From Celoporthe dispersa (Eukaryota > Ascomycota > Sordariomycetes > Diaporthales > Cryphonectriaceae), in NCBI GenBank assembly GCA_016584495.1, contig WAID01000007.1, positions 248,001-312,000 of the forward strand: 64,000 nucleotides of DNA, written 5' to 3'. Of the stretch, positions 1-12,124 are shown one piece after another (positions within the stretch are counted from its first letter, which is position 1; every line of letters starts with the position of its first letter). The notes beneath the pieces are model-generated. The model ran no database searches and was not told the DNA's origin. It saw only the letters and a program-made list of their open reading frames with translations. Position numbers and translations under genes: made by a program.

Positions 1-2157
1 AACCATCTACCGTCCCAGGGCATTAGCGCGCGGTCAGGGAGGCTGGCATGCACAGCAAGAGGTCGAGAAACTGCTCACCCGGTCCTTTCCCGGCCTCCGC
101 CGAGCCCTGAACCTGAAGCCATCAGGCTTGACGGTGATGGTCGCCTTGAGCCGCAGCTCGTAGCTCGGGTCCGCCATCTCAAAGTTGAACCTCTGCAGCA
201 TCAGCGCCCAGCAGATGATCATCTCCTGCTCGGCGATGGCCCGCCCAGGACACCCGCGCGCACCCGTGCCGAAGGGCTTCCATGCGTTGGGCAGCAGGCT
301 CTCCCACCCGCCGTTCAGGAAGCGCTCCGGTCGGAACACATCCGGGTCGGGGCCGTAGACGGCTGGATCGTGGTGGAGCCCGTTGAGGTTGCAGAGGATG
401 GCCTCGTCCGGGCGGATCTTGTACTTCCCGCCGAGGACCGTGTCCCGCTTGCTGTGTCGCCGGAAGGCCAGGATGGGGCCTTGGAAGCGCAACGTCTCGC
501 GCAGCGTGGCCCACAGGTAGGGGAGCCTGTTGAGGTGCTCGAGCTCGATGGCGTTGTCCCCCAGCACCTCGTCCACCTCCTGCTGGCACTTCTGCAGCAC
601 ATGAGGGTTCTTGAGGAGGTTCACCACTGCAAGGCTCGAGGCGGTCAGTGAGATCGGAAAGAAAAGGGCGACAGTGGACGGGCTGTCTCACTCATGAAGT
701 TGACCGTTCCGCTTGTCGTTTCATGCCCGGCGATCTGATCAGCCAGGCGTCAGTCGGTTTCTAGGCACAAGAAAGGGAGGGAGGGAGGGAGAGAGAGAGA
801 GAAAACGTTGTGTAAAGAGTACGCACCAGAAAGGTAATAAGCTCGTTCTGGATCAGCTCATCAGACCTGCTCCCAGCGTTAGCCAGCGGGGCATACATCC
901 ACCCCTCTCCCCAAGGCTCACAAGTCCAGCTCACATCTGCTCCCCCGAGACGGGATCCTTCCCGTGGATCATGACGTTCAGGAGATCCGCCAGCTCAGGC
1001 CGAGGGTGGGCCCTCCCGCTCCGCGACGATCCTATCCGCCACCCCCTTCATGTAGTCCACATCCTCCTGGTACTTTGCGTCGCGAGAACACCCGCAGCCT
1101 GTTCTCGAGGGCCATCCGGTTCGTCATCTTGCCCGCCTCCACCAGCGCGTCCGCCATGGCCACGCAGAACCTGGGCATCTCGTCGCTGTAGAAACAGTTG
1201 AAGCGGTAGTTCATGGTCGTGAGCCCGATCACCTCGTACGTCAGCCTCGAGAAGTCATCAGAGCCCAGGATCTCGTGGTCAGGCCCGAGGCGGTCCTGTA
1301 TGTGTGCGCGCGCGCGTGTGTGTCAGTTGACAGTAGCATTAGTAGCATTAGTAGTAGTAGTGACAGGCTCCTCCAGCAAGGTGGTGGAGAGTTCAGATGC
1401 TTGATCCATCACTTACCCATTTGAGGATCATCTGGGAGACAACATCGACCATCTCTGCAGACCTGTTAGAGATTCTCCTCTGTGCCTAAAGAGAGGGAGA
1501 GGGGGGGAGAGAGAGAAAGAGGATGACTTGCGGTCAAACATGCGTCGTACAGCAATAGGACCCATAGCAGGTATCAAAAGCCGATGAGCCACAAACCACT
1601 CCTTTATGACTTCATCAGCCAAGCGGATCCACCAGCAAGCCCTAGAGGATATGTGTATATATATATATATATAAAGGAAAGAGAGAAGAGAAGAAAAAAA
1701 GTATCTCTCTTACATGCTCATCCGAGTGAGCAGAGAACAACCCGGACCCGATCAGCCCCCGTAGGGTCTGTAGGTTCCCCGAGCTGATCTTCTCGAACCG
1801 GGCCTCGTCACAGACCTCATCGATGAGATCCCGGCTGGAGATGACGATCGTGGTCCCGCCCAGGAGCCTCAGCTTGTAGATGGGGCCGTACATGTCCGCC
1901 AGGCGCCAGATGCCCGACATGAAGAAGCCCGGGTCGATCTCCCCGGTGTTACCCAGCAGCCAGCGCTCGGGTGGCTGCGGGATCGGGTCCCCGGGCCCAT
2001 CGATGGAGGGCTCTGTGACGCCGGCATCCTGGTTGAGGTTTGGCTCGACGTGGTAGGGACACGCCATGATCTGTCTACTGGCCGGCGAGAGATGGATCCC
2101 TCCTAGCAAGCTGTTGGGGCCGGTGGAGGAAGCAGAATGCTTGTAGTCAGTTGTCAC
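1..2157 (-). CDS. CYP505-like cytochrome P450 (5' part, runs off the window)
   Basis: Heme domain of a fungal fatty-acid-hydroxylase-type P450; family members usually carry a fused C-terminal reductase, which here would lie beyond position 1. Exons by eye (minus): 2157-1714, 1601-1528, 1462-1417, 1295-935, 866-827, 734-692, 626-79, then one starting at position 6. Visible landmarks: the N-terminal PIPQPP and KYGP-like MYGPIYKL segments, GLTTMNYRFN, the oxygen-binding IAGHETTSG, the ExxR helix (ETLRFQGP) and the heme loop FGTGARGCPG. The apparent stop at 34-36 lies inside an intron (78-7: GTGAGC donor, CTAAT branch point, TAG acceptor), so the protein continues. The start may be 2157 or 2067, since both ATGs are in frame. 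Two one-base frame breaks lie in the 1295-935 exon near 1080 and 1015; conserved residues continue across both, so consensus errors are likelier than decay. The 1528 and 1462 boundaries are the least certain. Confidence 0.85.
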
Positions 2158-3443
2158 GGGGTGAAGACGGAAAGAGGGATGATGAACGTGTGCTAGGCGT
2201 GAAGAAGGAGGGAGAGAGAGGAGGAGGAGGAGGAGGTCAATGTCGGGACAGGTCGAGCAGCGCGCTTTATATACACACTCGAAACCCCGTCCTCCCTCGC
2301 CAGCTCAAACAAAAGAGATACGAGAACGAACCGCCTCGACCGCTCCTAACACCATCATCACCAACGACCTCCCCTCCCGCTCTGGACCTGCCCGCTCCTG
2401 AGAGGCGAGGACGAGCTAGGCACAAATGTACGTACGTCCATCCATCCAGCCTAACCCCCTTCCCCTCCTCTCATGCAAGGCGGGAGAGAGGCAGGTGAGA
2501 CGGCGGTCCTTCCACCCGCCCTTCCCCGCCAGCACACAAGGCCTGATGCATGCTTGACCTTGATGCGAGACGACAGCTATCATGGCTGCACATGTGGAAT
2601 CCTGAGGTCGGCTTGATGGATATGGAAGCCCGCAACGCAAGGTCGTCCATCGGGTGGCCAGAGACATACCCTTGAACGGACCGAGCCTTGTGTAACATGG
2701 GAGTTCCAGCCGGAGTCTTATTCGTCCTCCGCCTGCAGAGGAACTCCACACCTCGGACTTCTTCTCGGATCATAGTCGATAGGCCTGTGTCCGAGTTGGT
2801 TGCCGCATCTCCAGCTGACGCTGCCCTCGCCGAAAACGAGACGAGGCCGAGGCGAGGTAGAAGAACCCTGGATACAGGCGAGATGTAGATCAAGACGAAG
2901 GTCTGGTGAGACAAGGGCGAAAGAGGTAGTGAGTGGGTAGGTCAGGTTTGCAGGTTGGCTGGTCACTCACCGTGGACCCGAGGGACCTGGCTTCTCTCCT
3001 CCAGCTCCCCTCTTCCTCCTCCCATCTCTAAGCCTCCATCAGGTGTCTGTCCGAAGGAGGATATACATCACAGGTAGCCTCGGCCGGCCAGCCATGCTCC
3101 AGACGAGATTGGGGTTCAGGAGGTCTGCGCGTACACAAGGTTATAAAATGTAGAATTGTCCGGTATACACACAAGAGACCACTCCAGGCCATGCACACAC
3201 ATTGCTATGCTAATTTCTCTTCGCTTCCCAAATGCTGAGGCCGATATCCAGTTGTTCTCTCTGTCTCCGATTCCGAAAAAACAATAAAACAAAAAAAAAA
3301 AAACACGATGAGACAAGTTTTGATTTTATTTTTCTCATTTCTTTCAATCCCATACAAGAAAAGTATTTGTAAGACAGGGCGGTAATGATCAGATCTCCGT
3401 GTGCGTATGCGTGCATATGCGTGCGTTTGTGTGTGTCGCTCGT
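2158..3443. other. Intergenic: P450 promoter and 3' flank of Caf120-like gene
   Basis: No supported gene. It holds the P450 upstream region, a GGA-rich stretch near 2215-2235, an A-run near 3292-3303 and an alternating purine/pyrimidine stretch (GTGTGCGTATGCGTGC-like) near 3400-3440 just 3' of the Caf120-like stop. Confidence 0.6.
2266..2273 (-). promoter_or_regulatory. TATA-like box upstream of the P450 gene
   Basis: On the minus strand this reads TATATAAA, about 110 nt upstream of the first in-frame ATG (2157) and 200 nt upstream of the second (2067). Position and sequence suit a core promoter; no experimental support. Confidence 0.4.
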
Positions 3444-6400
3444 CTAGAAAGCCTGCCCGTGGTAGGGAGGGATGGGTGTGCGTGGTGTCCCGGGCGTGCC
3501 AGGCGTGCCAGGCTGCATAGGCGTGTACTGACCAGGAGGCGGCAGCGTCATCTGCCTGTTGAACCCCTGCCCAGGACCAGGTGAAGCCATGCGACCAGGG
3601 CCCGGCGACGCCATCCTCATGGGCCCCTGGGCCGGTCCTGGTGATGCCATCCTCATCGGTCCCTGACCCGGACCAGGAGAGGCCATGCGCATCGGCCCGG
3701 CCCCAGGACCCGGGCTGCCCATGCGCATCGGGGCGCCAGGGCCGGGACTCTGCATCCGCATGGGCAGCTGCATAGGCTGGGCAAACCCGGGGCTCTGGGG
3801 GTACTGTCCGGGTCCCTGCAGCGGCGGAGGGCTCATGAACCTCGGCCCAGGGCTCTGCGATCGGGGTCCCATCGGGCCCATCGGCCCAATGTTGCCCATG
3901 CCGACGGGCGGAGGAGAGAGCGTGGCAGAGCGGGGTGGGCCTGGGGCAGAGAAGCCGCCGCCCCGGCCCATGTTCTGCATTCCCATGCCGTGCGGCGACG
4001 GCCCCCCTGGGCTCATCGCCATGCCTATGCTGTTGAGGTTCCCCATGCTCATGTTCGGGGAAGCACCGTACATCTGCTGCTGGGCGTATTGCTGCTGCTG
4101 GGCATGCTGCTGCTGCCTCTGGTTGATGGCGTTCTGGACCGTCTGGGAGTTGTACCCCTGCTTCATCTGTGCCTTCTCCCTCTCGCGAGCGTCTATGGCC
4201 CCGACCAGCCCGGGCTGGTGGTAGCCGGCCTGGCTGTTGTTGGTCGCGATGCTAATCAGCGGTGTGCCGGTGGCCCTGGCGACGTGCTCCTGCTCCCGGG
4301 CCGTGAGGTGCGAGCTGGCGGCGCCCGAGCCGCCGGCGCCGAGCACGTAGCCCGAGTCCTGGGAGTTTCGGCGCCTGAGGAGGTCCGCGCTGCCAGACCT
4401 GGAGTGCCGATTGGTCAGGTAGTCCTGGCTCCCGCTCCGCCGCAGCGGTGGGGACCCCACCTGGGCCAACGTGTTGCCTGAGGGGGTGCGCTGGTGGGCG
4501 TACTGCGGCACCTGCGCGGCCGCGGCCCTCTGGTGCACGAACTCCTCGGGCGACATGGCGGGCTGGCCCGCACCGCCGCCGCCGCCGCCGATGGTCGCGC
4601 CGGGCTGCCAGGCGACGCTCCTGCGCTTGAGGGTGTCTTCGGACTCGGACCGGTAGTGCCCGATCTCGCCTGCGCTGGGCGTGATGTTTGCTGTGGCGGT
4701 CGTGAGCGTGGGTGTCTTGCGCGGGCCGCCCGGGGAGTACGGCCGCGGCGGCTGGGCGGCAGGCGGGTTGGGAGGAACCCAGGGCCCTCGGTTGATGGTC
4801 CGTGGTGGGCCGTGCGCGAGGTTGAAGGTCGGGCCGAAGTTGATATCAGGCATCTCGGTGTGCGGGCCTGCAATGGAGGAGGACGACGAGGAGGCCGCGT
4901 CGCCCACCGTCTTGAGGACACCAGCGCGGGGCCGCTCCGCCGACTCCTGCGTCTCGCTTGACCTGGTCGTGCTGGCGTAGTCCGGGCTGGCCGTCGAGGC
5001 TGCGTCGTCGTAGTTGCTGCTGGCCTCACTCCTCATAGTCCCCTGGCGCTGTCTCGGCGGGTACTGCTGCCCCTGGTGATGGTGTTGCTGCTGGTACTGC
5101 TGCTGCTGCTGCTGCTGCTGCTGGCCCCCGTGCTCAAAGTCTCGTGCCTGCCACTCTGGGGAGTCCACCAGCTGGAAGGCAGCCTCGTCCAGGATGGGAT
5201 CACGGAAACTGTTCGGCGTGCCTGGGGACAGCGGGGTGCTGTCGTCTCCCCGGCCGAGCAGGGACCCGTTGCGGGACGATGCGCCCGCCGGCTGGAAGCT
5301 GTCTTCCCGCACAGGCAAGGCCTTCCGCTGGATGGGCGGCGAGGTCTGCAGCCCCGGGAGCGGCTTGCGCTGGACGCCCGACGGGGGCGTGTTGCGGGTG
5401 TGGGGAGGAGGTGGCCCGCCCCTGCCCCCAGGCGTGTAGGGCTGGAACCCGTTGGGCCCGCGCGTCGGCCCTGGGGACGGCCTGCGCTGCTGCTGCTCCG
5501 GGTTGGGTCCTCCTGGTGGCGGTGGCGGCCCCATGCCGCGCCCGCGGCCGTACCCGGGAGGCGGAGGTCCTCGAGGTCCTCCGTGCGGTGGAGGCATGGG
5601 CCCGCGAGCACCTTGCTGGGCGCCAGGTCCACCCTGGGGGTGCTGCGGCCTGCCGCCCTGCTCACCACCCGGCCCGTAAGGACCTGGGCCGCCAGCGCCA
5701 GCAGCAGGAGGAGGATGCTGCCGCCGCCCGCCGCCCTGAGGTCCAGGCCCAGGCCCAGGCTGTCCCGCCGCCTGGTTCAGGGGCGACCTCGACCTCTTCT
5801 GCTCAAGGCTCATCTGCGGAGGCGGCAGCCCCGGCGAGCGCGGCGGGGTGTTCATGCTGCTGCTGCTGGGAGCTGTCAGGCCTTCACGGGATCCATTCAG
5901 GTGAGCAGTCATTCCTACCGTGTTAGCGCTGGCGCTTGTGAGTCCCGCCGGGCCCCTCGCGTCTCTCTGGCCTGCCGGGGCCTCGGCGCTGTCATCTCCG
6001 CTGTGCCTACCCTCCGTCAGGGCGGGGTCTATGCCGGTCTTGAGGGCCATGCCCAGCTGCTGCAGCGTGGCCATGGAGAGCCGGCTCGTCGCCCTGCGCA
6101 GCTCTGGCGAGTGGTACGCCCTCTCGGGGCGCGCCGTGCGGGCGTGCGCAAAGGCTGGCGGGGCCTGGACCGGCTCCGGGCTGGACAGCTTGTGCATGCC
6201 CTCCAGGTCCGCCACGGGCGGGGTCGAGCCGGCCGAGTCGTCCTCCGAGCTGACCCTCTCGGGCGTCGGCGCGAGGTCGTTGGCGAAGCGGACGGGGGTC
6301 TGGCCCTTGACGGGACGCCCGCCACGTGGCGCTCGTCGTTGAGGTGCGGCGCGAAGCCGTCCAGGCCGTTGGGCCGGATGTGTGTGTCCGAGTTGTTGCG

Positions 6401-8379
6401 CGAGTGGCCCGTCACGTCGGCCATGGTGTTCGGGGCGCGCACCCTATCTGCCGGGGGCGCCGAGTCCGTCCGCGGGCCGGGTGTACCCAGGGAGAACGAG
6501 CGGGACGTGCGGACGGCGGGCTCCTCCTCCGAGAAGCCCACGCGCGCCCTCGCACCGCCGGGCGCGGAGGGGCCGGTGCTGAGGCGCTTGTTCCTGCGGC
6601 TGGGGCTCCGGCCCTGGGCCGCGGTCCCGTCCTCGACGGCGTTCATCCTCTCGCCCGTCAGCTCCTTCAGCTTCTTCTTCCAGTCCCGCTCGGACCACGC
6701 GCCGCTGCCCTCGTTGACGATCAGGTTGGTCACGTCGAGGATCTCCAGGTACCCGTACCGCCTGTGCTTGGGCATGGCGAACATGAGGGACCGCGGGTCC
6801 AGGACGCTGGCGACCAGCCGCCCGGGCCGCCCGTAGAGGCCAAACGTGTCCCAGGTCGGGAACAGGAACCGCAGGAGCATCTCGAAGCCGGTGACGGCCG
6901 GCGGCACCTCGGGCATGATGAAGATGAAGCCCTCGGTGGACGACGGCGGGTCCGAGTGGATGGTGATGTTGCCCTCGATCTTGATCAGGGTCGACGCGTC
7001 GATCAGGGACTTGGCCTGCGGGTAGATGCCGTAGCACGAGAAGGCGTCCGTGATGGACGCGATGGGCTTGGCCTTCTTCTGCTTCTTGCCGTCCTTCTTG
7101 GTGTCGTAGAACTTGATGTCGCCCTTGAGCAGGGGCGGCCGCGAGTGGTCGTAGGGCGACCTCTTCTTGAGCTCCTTCTGCAGCTTCTGGTACTCCTTCT
7201 CGTCGGGCGGCGATATGACACACCAGCACCGCCGCCAGGGCACGCCGGCCCCGAACCTCACCCGTACCCACTCCTCCGTCTTGAACCTCGCCCGGTCCAT
7301 GATCAGGTTGATGTTGTTCAGCGTCTTGCCCTTGCCGGCGATCAGCGCCCCCGTGTACGCCTCCTGCAGGGTCGAGTGCTCAAACATGGCCAGCCTGATG
7401 CCTGCGGTCCACTGCAGCAGCGAGTGGTGCGAGTTGAAGTGGAGCAGGTATCGGTTCCTGCCGGCCGTCGATATGCTCAGTATGTTCTGGAGCGGCTGCT
7501 CGTCGTTGGACCTGGTCGGTAGCGATTCGATCTGCGCAAGCCTTCTTGTCAGCGCCCACCGGAACCACTCTTTGTCACACACACCTCTCTCTCTCTCTGT
7601 GTGTGTGTCTCTCTGTCTGCGCCCTCACAACCTCAACCACCCCCTTCCTCTCTCCGCCTCCAGACTCCTGCGCCCCGGGGCCTGTGTGTGTGTGTGTGTA
7701 TTTACCATCTTGATCGATGCGTCCGTGAGGTTGATGAACTTGGGCAGCACCTCTCCGTCCTCTCCTGCGGCGTCTAGCTCTGCGGCATCCCATAGCGACA
7801 GGACCGTGCCCACCAGCTGGGCGAAGCACTCGGTCCATGTCCGGTCCGGATTCGGGCGTCCATCTGTACAGCGGGTAGGAGCAAGCAGCCCAGAGACAAT
7901 GTTAGATCGATCGACCGCCAGGTGCCAGGGGGGGAAAGAGGTGGGAGGGGGAGGAGGCCGGACGCACGTGTGTTCTGGTCGTCGAGCTTCAGGAAGTAGC
8001 CCTCCTGGTACAGCTTGTTGGAGTGGCTGTTGAGGAAGGTGAAGATGGGCTGCAGCTCCGGGATGGCCTCGCCGACGTCCATGAGGGGCGGCTGGAAGGT
8101 CTGTACTATGGACAAGGGGCGGCCAGAGTTGCTTCGATTGCGGCCCTTGGGGCTGTTCGTGAGGGGCGTATCTACCGGTGATGACGGGTGTGGCGTCGAG
8201 GGTTGATGTATAGGGGTCGAGTTGCGGTGTACGTTCGTGTTCAGCGGATAGAGAGGCGGCGGGCCGTCGCGTGGAGGTGATGAGCTCAGATCCGTGAGCG
8301 TCGAGTCCCTGTTGCTATGCCCAGAGAGCTGGGACATAAACGAGAGGACTAGTGGTTGAGGCCCAAGGTCAGCCACCAT
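3444..8379 (-). CDS. Large PH-domain protein of the Caf120/Skg3 family
   Basis: About 1,552 residues from three exons: 8379-7968, 7863-7706 and 7531-3444. The N-terminal third resembles the PH-like domain of yeast Caf120/Skg3 (NKLYQEGYFLKLDDQNT, TWTECFAQLVGTVLSLWD, LPTRSNDEQPLQNILSIS, TLQEAYTGALIAGKGK, EEWVRVRFG). Caf120 is a CCR4-NOT-associated protein and Skg3 is linked to the bud neck; which role applies here is unknown. The C-terminal half is disordered, rich in Pro, Gly and Gln, with a CTG-encoded polyglutamine tract (about 5095-5123, near residue 1000) and 5-6 short degenerate repeats near the end (3560-3765, core MRMASPGPG). The second intron (7705-7532) holds CT and GT microsatellites. 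One frame break near 6311-6325 separates two conserved halves; inserting one base makes the coding length divisible by three. An in-frame ATG at 8337 is an alternative start. Confidence 0.85.
3560..3765 (-). repeat. Degenerate tandem repeat encoding MRMxSPGPG units
   Basis: Five to six imperfect units of about 36-45 bp inside the C-terminus of the Caf120-like gene. Each encodes a variant of MRM(A/G/Q)SPGPG followed by a short Gly/Gln/Pro spacer. The last unit is shortened. Confidence 0.7.
7574..7700. repeat. CT and GT microsatellites inside an intron
   Basis: Alternating CT/GT runs near 7585-7615 and a GT run near 7684-7699 lie within the second intron (7705-7532) of the Caf120-like gene. 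They explain short open frames there that otherwise look like extra exons. Confidence 0.7.
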
Positions 8380-10463
8380 CAGTGACGAGGGAAGTGATGG
8401 TCACCGGAAATCAGGACAGGGGGGGCCGCATTGGAGGGAGCGGGGGGGTGGTGTGGGTGTCTGGTGTACAAGGGGGACACAGCGCTGGGAGGAATAGAAT
8501 GACTGGGGTCGGGAGAAAGGGCTCCCTGGAATGGGGCGTGCGCGGGTGTGGAATGCAGAAGGCGGCTGGCCAGCCCGGCCAAGCGGCCTAGTCAGGAGGT
8601 AATGCACTGCAGCGAGGGCCGCAAATTGCCCAGCCTTGTCAGAGGGAGGAGAGAGAGAGAGACACAGACAGAGAGAGAGAAGGTCAGGGGTGATGAATGA
8701 CCACCTCTCCCTCTCACTCTTTTTTTTTCTTCCTTCTTCCTCTTCCTTCTCCTTTGATCCTTGTATGGAAGAAAGCTGTGTGCCCTCGCTGAGCGGAACA
8801 AGAGCAGGGCGCGACCCAGACCAGACCAGCAGCACGAAGGGGGAACGGACAGAGTTCAGGTCCAATGCGGTCGGCCGAGGCGATCACAAAGGGGGGGGGG
8901 GGGGTTTAGGGAGCGAGGGAGAGAGACAAAGAGAGAGAAAATGGAGTCGAACGGAACAAGACCCAGCGTAGTAACACCACTCACCTCGATTGCGGCCCAT
9001 ATTTTTTTATTTTATTTTGTTGTATCCCCCTCCAACGATACCTCTATTGCGCGTCGCTCTCGCCTTTCCCTCTGCTGAAATTTCCCCCCAGCCTAGGAGG
9101 AGAAAAATGGTGTCAGCCGCCTAGCCGCTCCAGAAATGTGTGCTGTCTCGGTTGGGGCATGGGTCTGTTGGGCCGCGCAAGGGCAGGACACCAGCGAACG
9201 GATCATACGTCAACAAGGCGGGCTGTGCTCAAGTGAAAAGAAAATGAATGGCCCTTTTTCCAGCCTGGGGATGGGTCTGAGAGACTGAGACAGGCATTGG
9301 ACTTGTACTTTAGCAGCCCGTATATCCGACACAAGGAGGAACTCACCCGCGCACAGGATCAGATGAGGGCCGTTGGAAATTGTCCGAGAAAAATAGTATT
9401 ACTTGAGGGGGGAGAAGCGAAAGAAGAAAGGAAAAAGAAAGAAAAAAAAAGAAAAAAAGAGAGACAAGACGGTTGGAAGAGAGGTGTCGGGAGGTAGAAG
9501 AGGCGCCTGCGCTGCTCGGTGCATGCGGTGTGGTGGTCCAGACGCAGTGAGTGAGTGGGTGGGTGGGTGCGATGTCGTGCTCCGGCGCTCCCAAGATGGT
9601 ATCGCAAGTACTATGGTGACGACTGCTCTCCTCTCTCTCTCTCTGTCCCGCTCCCTTGGGGGTGGGTAGGGTCTTGGTCGTCTCTCCCTCTTGGCGGAGG
9701 CTGCGGGACGCGACTCAGGACTGGGCTGGCGGACCTCGTCGAAGGAGAGGAGGAGGTTTTGTCTCGAGGTTGTCTCGGGGACGGTAGACAAGGAGAGAAA
9801 AAAAAAAATTTCGAAACCCCTGGTAGGAGGTGATGTGAAGGGGGAGACGGCGGCTTTGTATGGCGAGCGTGTCGTCTCAAGGCCGCAGAGATGGCTGCCG
9901 CCGTGGTGGCCCTGAGGGACTTGGGCTGATGTGAACGAGGCGAGGAGGGATCCGCACAAGGGTCTGCACCATCATACGTCAGGTCGCAAGCTCGCGCTAC
10001 TGTTTTGTGGCCCCATCCGGCGTCAGGCCTTGTTTGCATGCGTCTGGTATACGGTACTGGCTGACCGTGCCTGGACGGCAGGTGTTCGGTGTGGGGAGGA
10101 CAAGAGGGCGGTGCTCGTCACGGGAGAGGGCTCTGTTGTCGTTGTTGCTGTTGTTGGTTGGATATCGTCGGTCCGCTGCTGTTGTTGCTGTCCTCTTGCA
10201 TGGCAGGCCTGCAAGCGCTCGCTCTCCCAGAAGCTGGCCGGCGCTGGCGAATTGGTTATATGGGGTAGAGGTGGTGGCGGCGGCCCCAGCAGGTAAGGCA
10301 AAAGGTACCGTGACAGGCGGGAACAGGGTGTCTCTGGTCGTGGGGCTAGCCGCGGTGCAGTGCAGCGCAGGATAAGCTAAGTGAGTAAGTAAGGATGTGT
10401 GTGCCGGGTGGTCCGGAAGCGAACAGGCTTTATTGACAAGAACCGGGAACGAAAGCGCCCGTC

Positions 10464-10464
<1 letters not shown>

Positions 10465-10494
<30 letters not shown>
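10465..10494. repeat. (CTG)10 microsatellite
   Basis: Ten uninterrupted CTG units outside any supported gene, followed by further CTG/TCG-like triplets to about 10507. Confidence 0.9.
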
Positions 10495-10495
<1 letters not shown>

Positions 10496-10860
10496 CGTCG
10501 CTGCTGTCAGGCCGAAGGTTTTCTCGACCTCGCCTGCTGTGGCCGCCCGGTTCAGCCCCCCTCGAGGCCTGGTCCGACGCGGTTCACACGATGATGATCT
10601 TCGTAGGGTGCACCACCCGGGACAGTCCCCGACCAGGGCCTGCAGAAAGCTGTGGTGCCTGTCTGTGCCCGTACGTACGGTGCTGTGGGTTCTGGCGCGC
10701 GATCTGCTCTAGGCGGTGGGAGGCTAGCCAAGGCTGCTCTGTGGTGTCGATGCGGAGGCTAGGTTGACGATCACGATGTAAAGTGCTGAGCACACGCCAA
10801 GCCTCGTTGTCGACACAACTCGAAGGGGGTGAACAGCGGTGGCGGTGGCGGTGATGATGG

Positions 10861-10897
10861 TGATGATGATGATGATGATGATGCTGCTGCTGCTGCT
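10861..10897. repeat. Compound (TGA)n(CTG)n microsatellite
   Basis: About seven TGA units run directly into about five CTG units, preceded by interrupted GGTGAT units from about 10845. Confidence 0.9.
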
Positions 10898-12104
10898 GCT
10901 TGCTGCTACTGCTGAGGGTAATTTGACTTGGGACAGCCAGACAGACAATGTATGTGTGTGTGTATTCTTGTCCCGAGTACGAGGAAGCTTCAGTGCGTGC
11001 GTGACATGTGGCAGGAGCACCCGCAACCAGCACCTGAACAGCAGGAGTGACCCCCGTACATAGTGCTATAACTACCATGGTGCTTGCATTGTACAGTGAG
11101 TACTACCACCAATAGCCGCTACGTATGCTGGCAGGGTTCCTGCCCTGTCCTTGGTCGACTGGTCCGCTAGCCTCAACTTCCCACCCTTGCTGGCGCGGCG
11201 GTACTACTGAAATATGCATGTACTATGTATCCCATTCTCATGCACCCGCCAGCCATCCAGCCATTCCGCCATGCAGGACCTGTTGCATGACTTGCCCCTA
11301 GAAGGGCTGGGCAGCGAGACGGCCGACAGAGCTGATTCAGTCTGTGAGCGCATATACGGTAGTACATTCGTGTCGTGATGCTGAGAGGCATGTTCAGAGC
11401 CCAGCACATCTTCAAGTAAAGTCTTGGCAAAGATCCAGGGCGCATATGCACACAGGATCATCCCGTGGAGGAGGAATGCCTACCGCGCCGCCATCTGGAA
11501 GAGGACAAGGGCAGTCGACTACCTGCCTAGAACCAGGTCCCAGATCAGGCGTTCGGCATCCTCTTTCTCTTTTCTTCTTCTTTTTTTTTAAAAATTTTTT
11601 TATTTAGGTTTTTCCTCTTCCCCATCTCGTTTCTTTCCCAAACCAGCAGACCTACAGGTTGGAGGTGGGCAGGGTGGCTCTCTGGCTGTTTGCATATGAC
11701 TTCATCTCTTGCAGTGATATCACCACTTTTCCATTCCTGGTCATGTTCGTCCCAAGGCTATTTACTTAAGTAGCTAGCGTTGAAGGTTCGCCCTTCCTCC
11801 TCCGGGTAGGGAAGTCTAGAGGTCCGGAGTAATCAAGGCGGGCCGGCTGTGGCGGCCACTCCTCTGCAGGGGGGAGACAAAATAGAATTAACCAAGACTT
11901 TTTTTTTTTAACCCTTTCTTTCATCCTTTTCTTTGACACCGTAATGTGCGGGAACATCTGCAGGAGAGTGTGCTGGAGCACCGAACCACACCCCCTTCTG
12001 TCATACTACTCCTCGTCTCTGTCCTCCTCTCCCAGCCCACTACTGCCGGTTTTTGTTGAGAGGGGGCGCAGAGACCAAAAAAAGGAGAGACATCACACGG
12101 TCCC

Positions 12105-12124
12105 CCGTCCGTCCGTCCGTCCGT
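12105..12124. repeat. (CCGT)5 tetranucleotide repeat
   Basis: Five perfect CCGT units in the gene-free region. Confidence 0.9.

Noticed and set aside
34..36. In-frame stop ending the P450 reading frame
   Set aside because: It lies inside a 72-nt intron with good donor, branch point and acceptor, so it is not the protein end.
2416..2966. Minus-strand open frames of 82-147 codons
   Set aside because: No recognisable domain, no intron structure, and overlapping frames compete with each other; probably chance in GC-rich promoter DNA.
5076..6836. 586-codon open frame on the plus strand
   Set aside because: It is antisense to the Caf120-like exon; high GC at third positions leaves long open antisense frames, and its Arg/Gly/Ala-rich translation shows no domain.
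9399..10767. Several open frames up to 186 codons on both strands
   Set aside because: Translations are dominated by microsatellite and homopolymer residues (poly-Leu, poly-Phe, poly-Ser) without conserved blocks.
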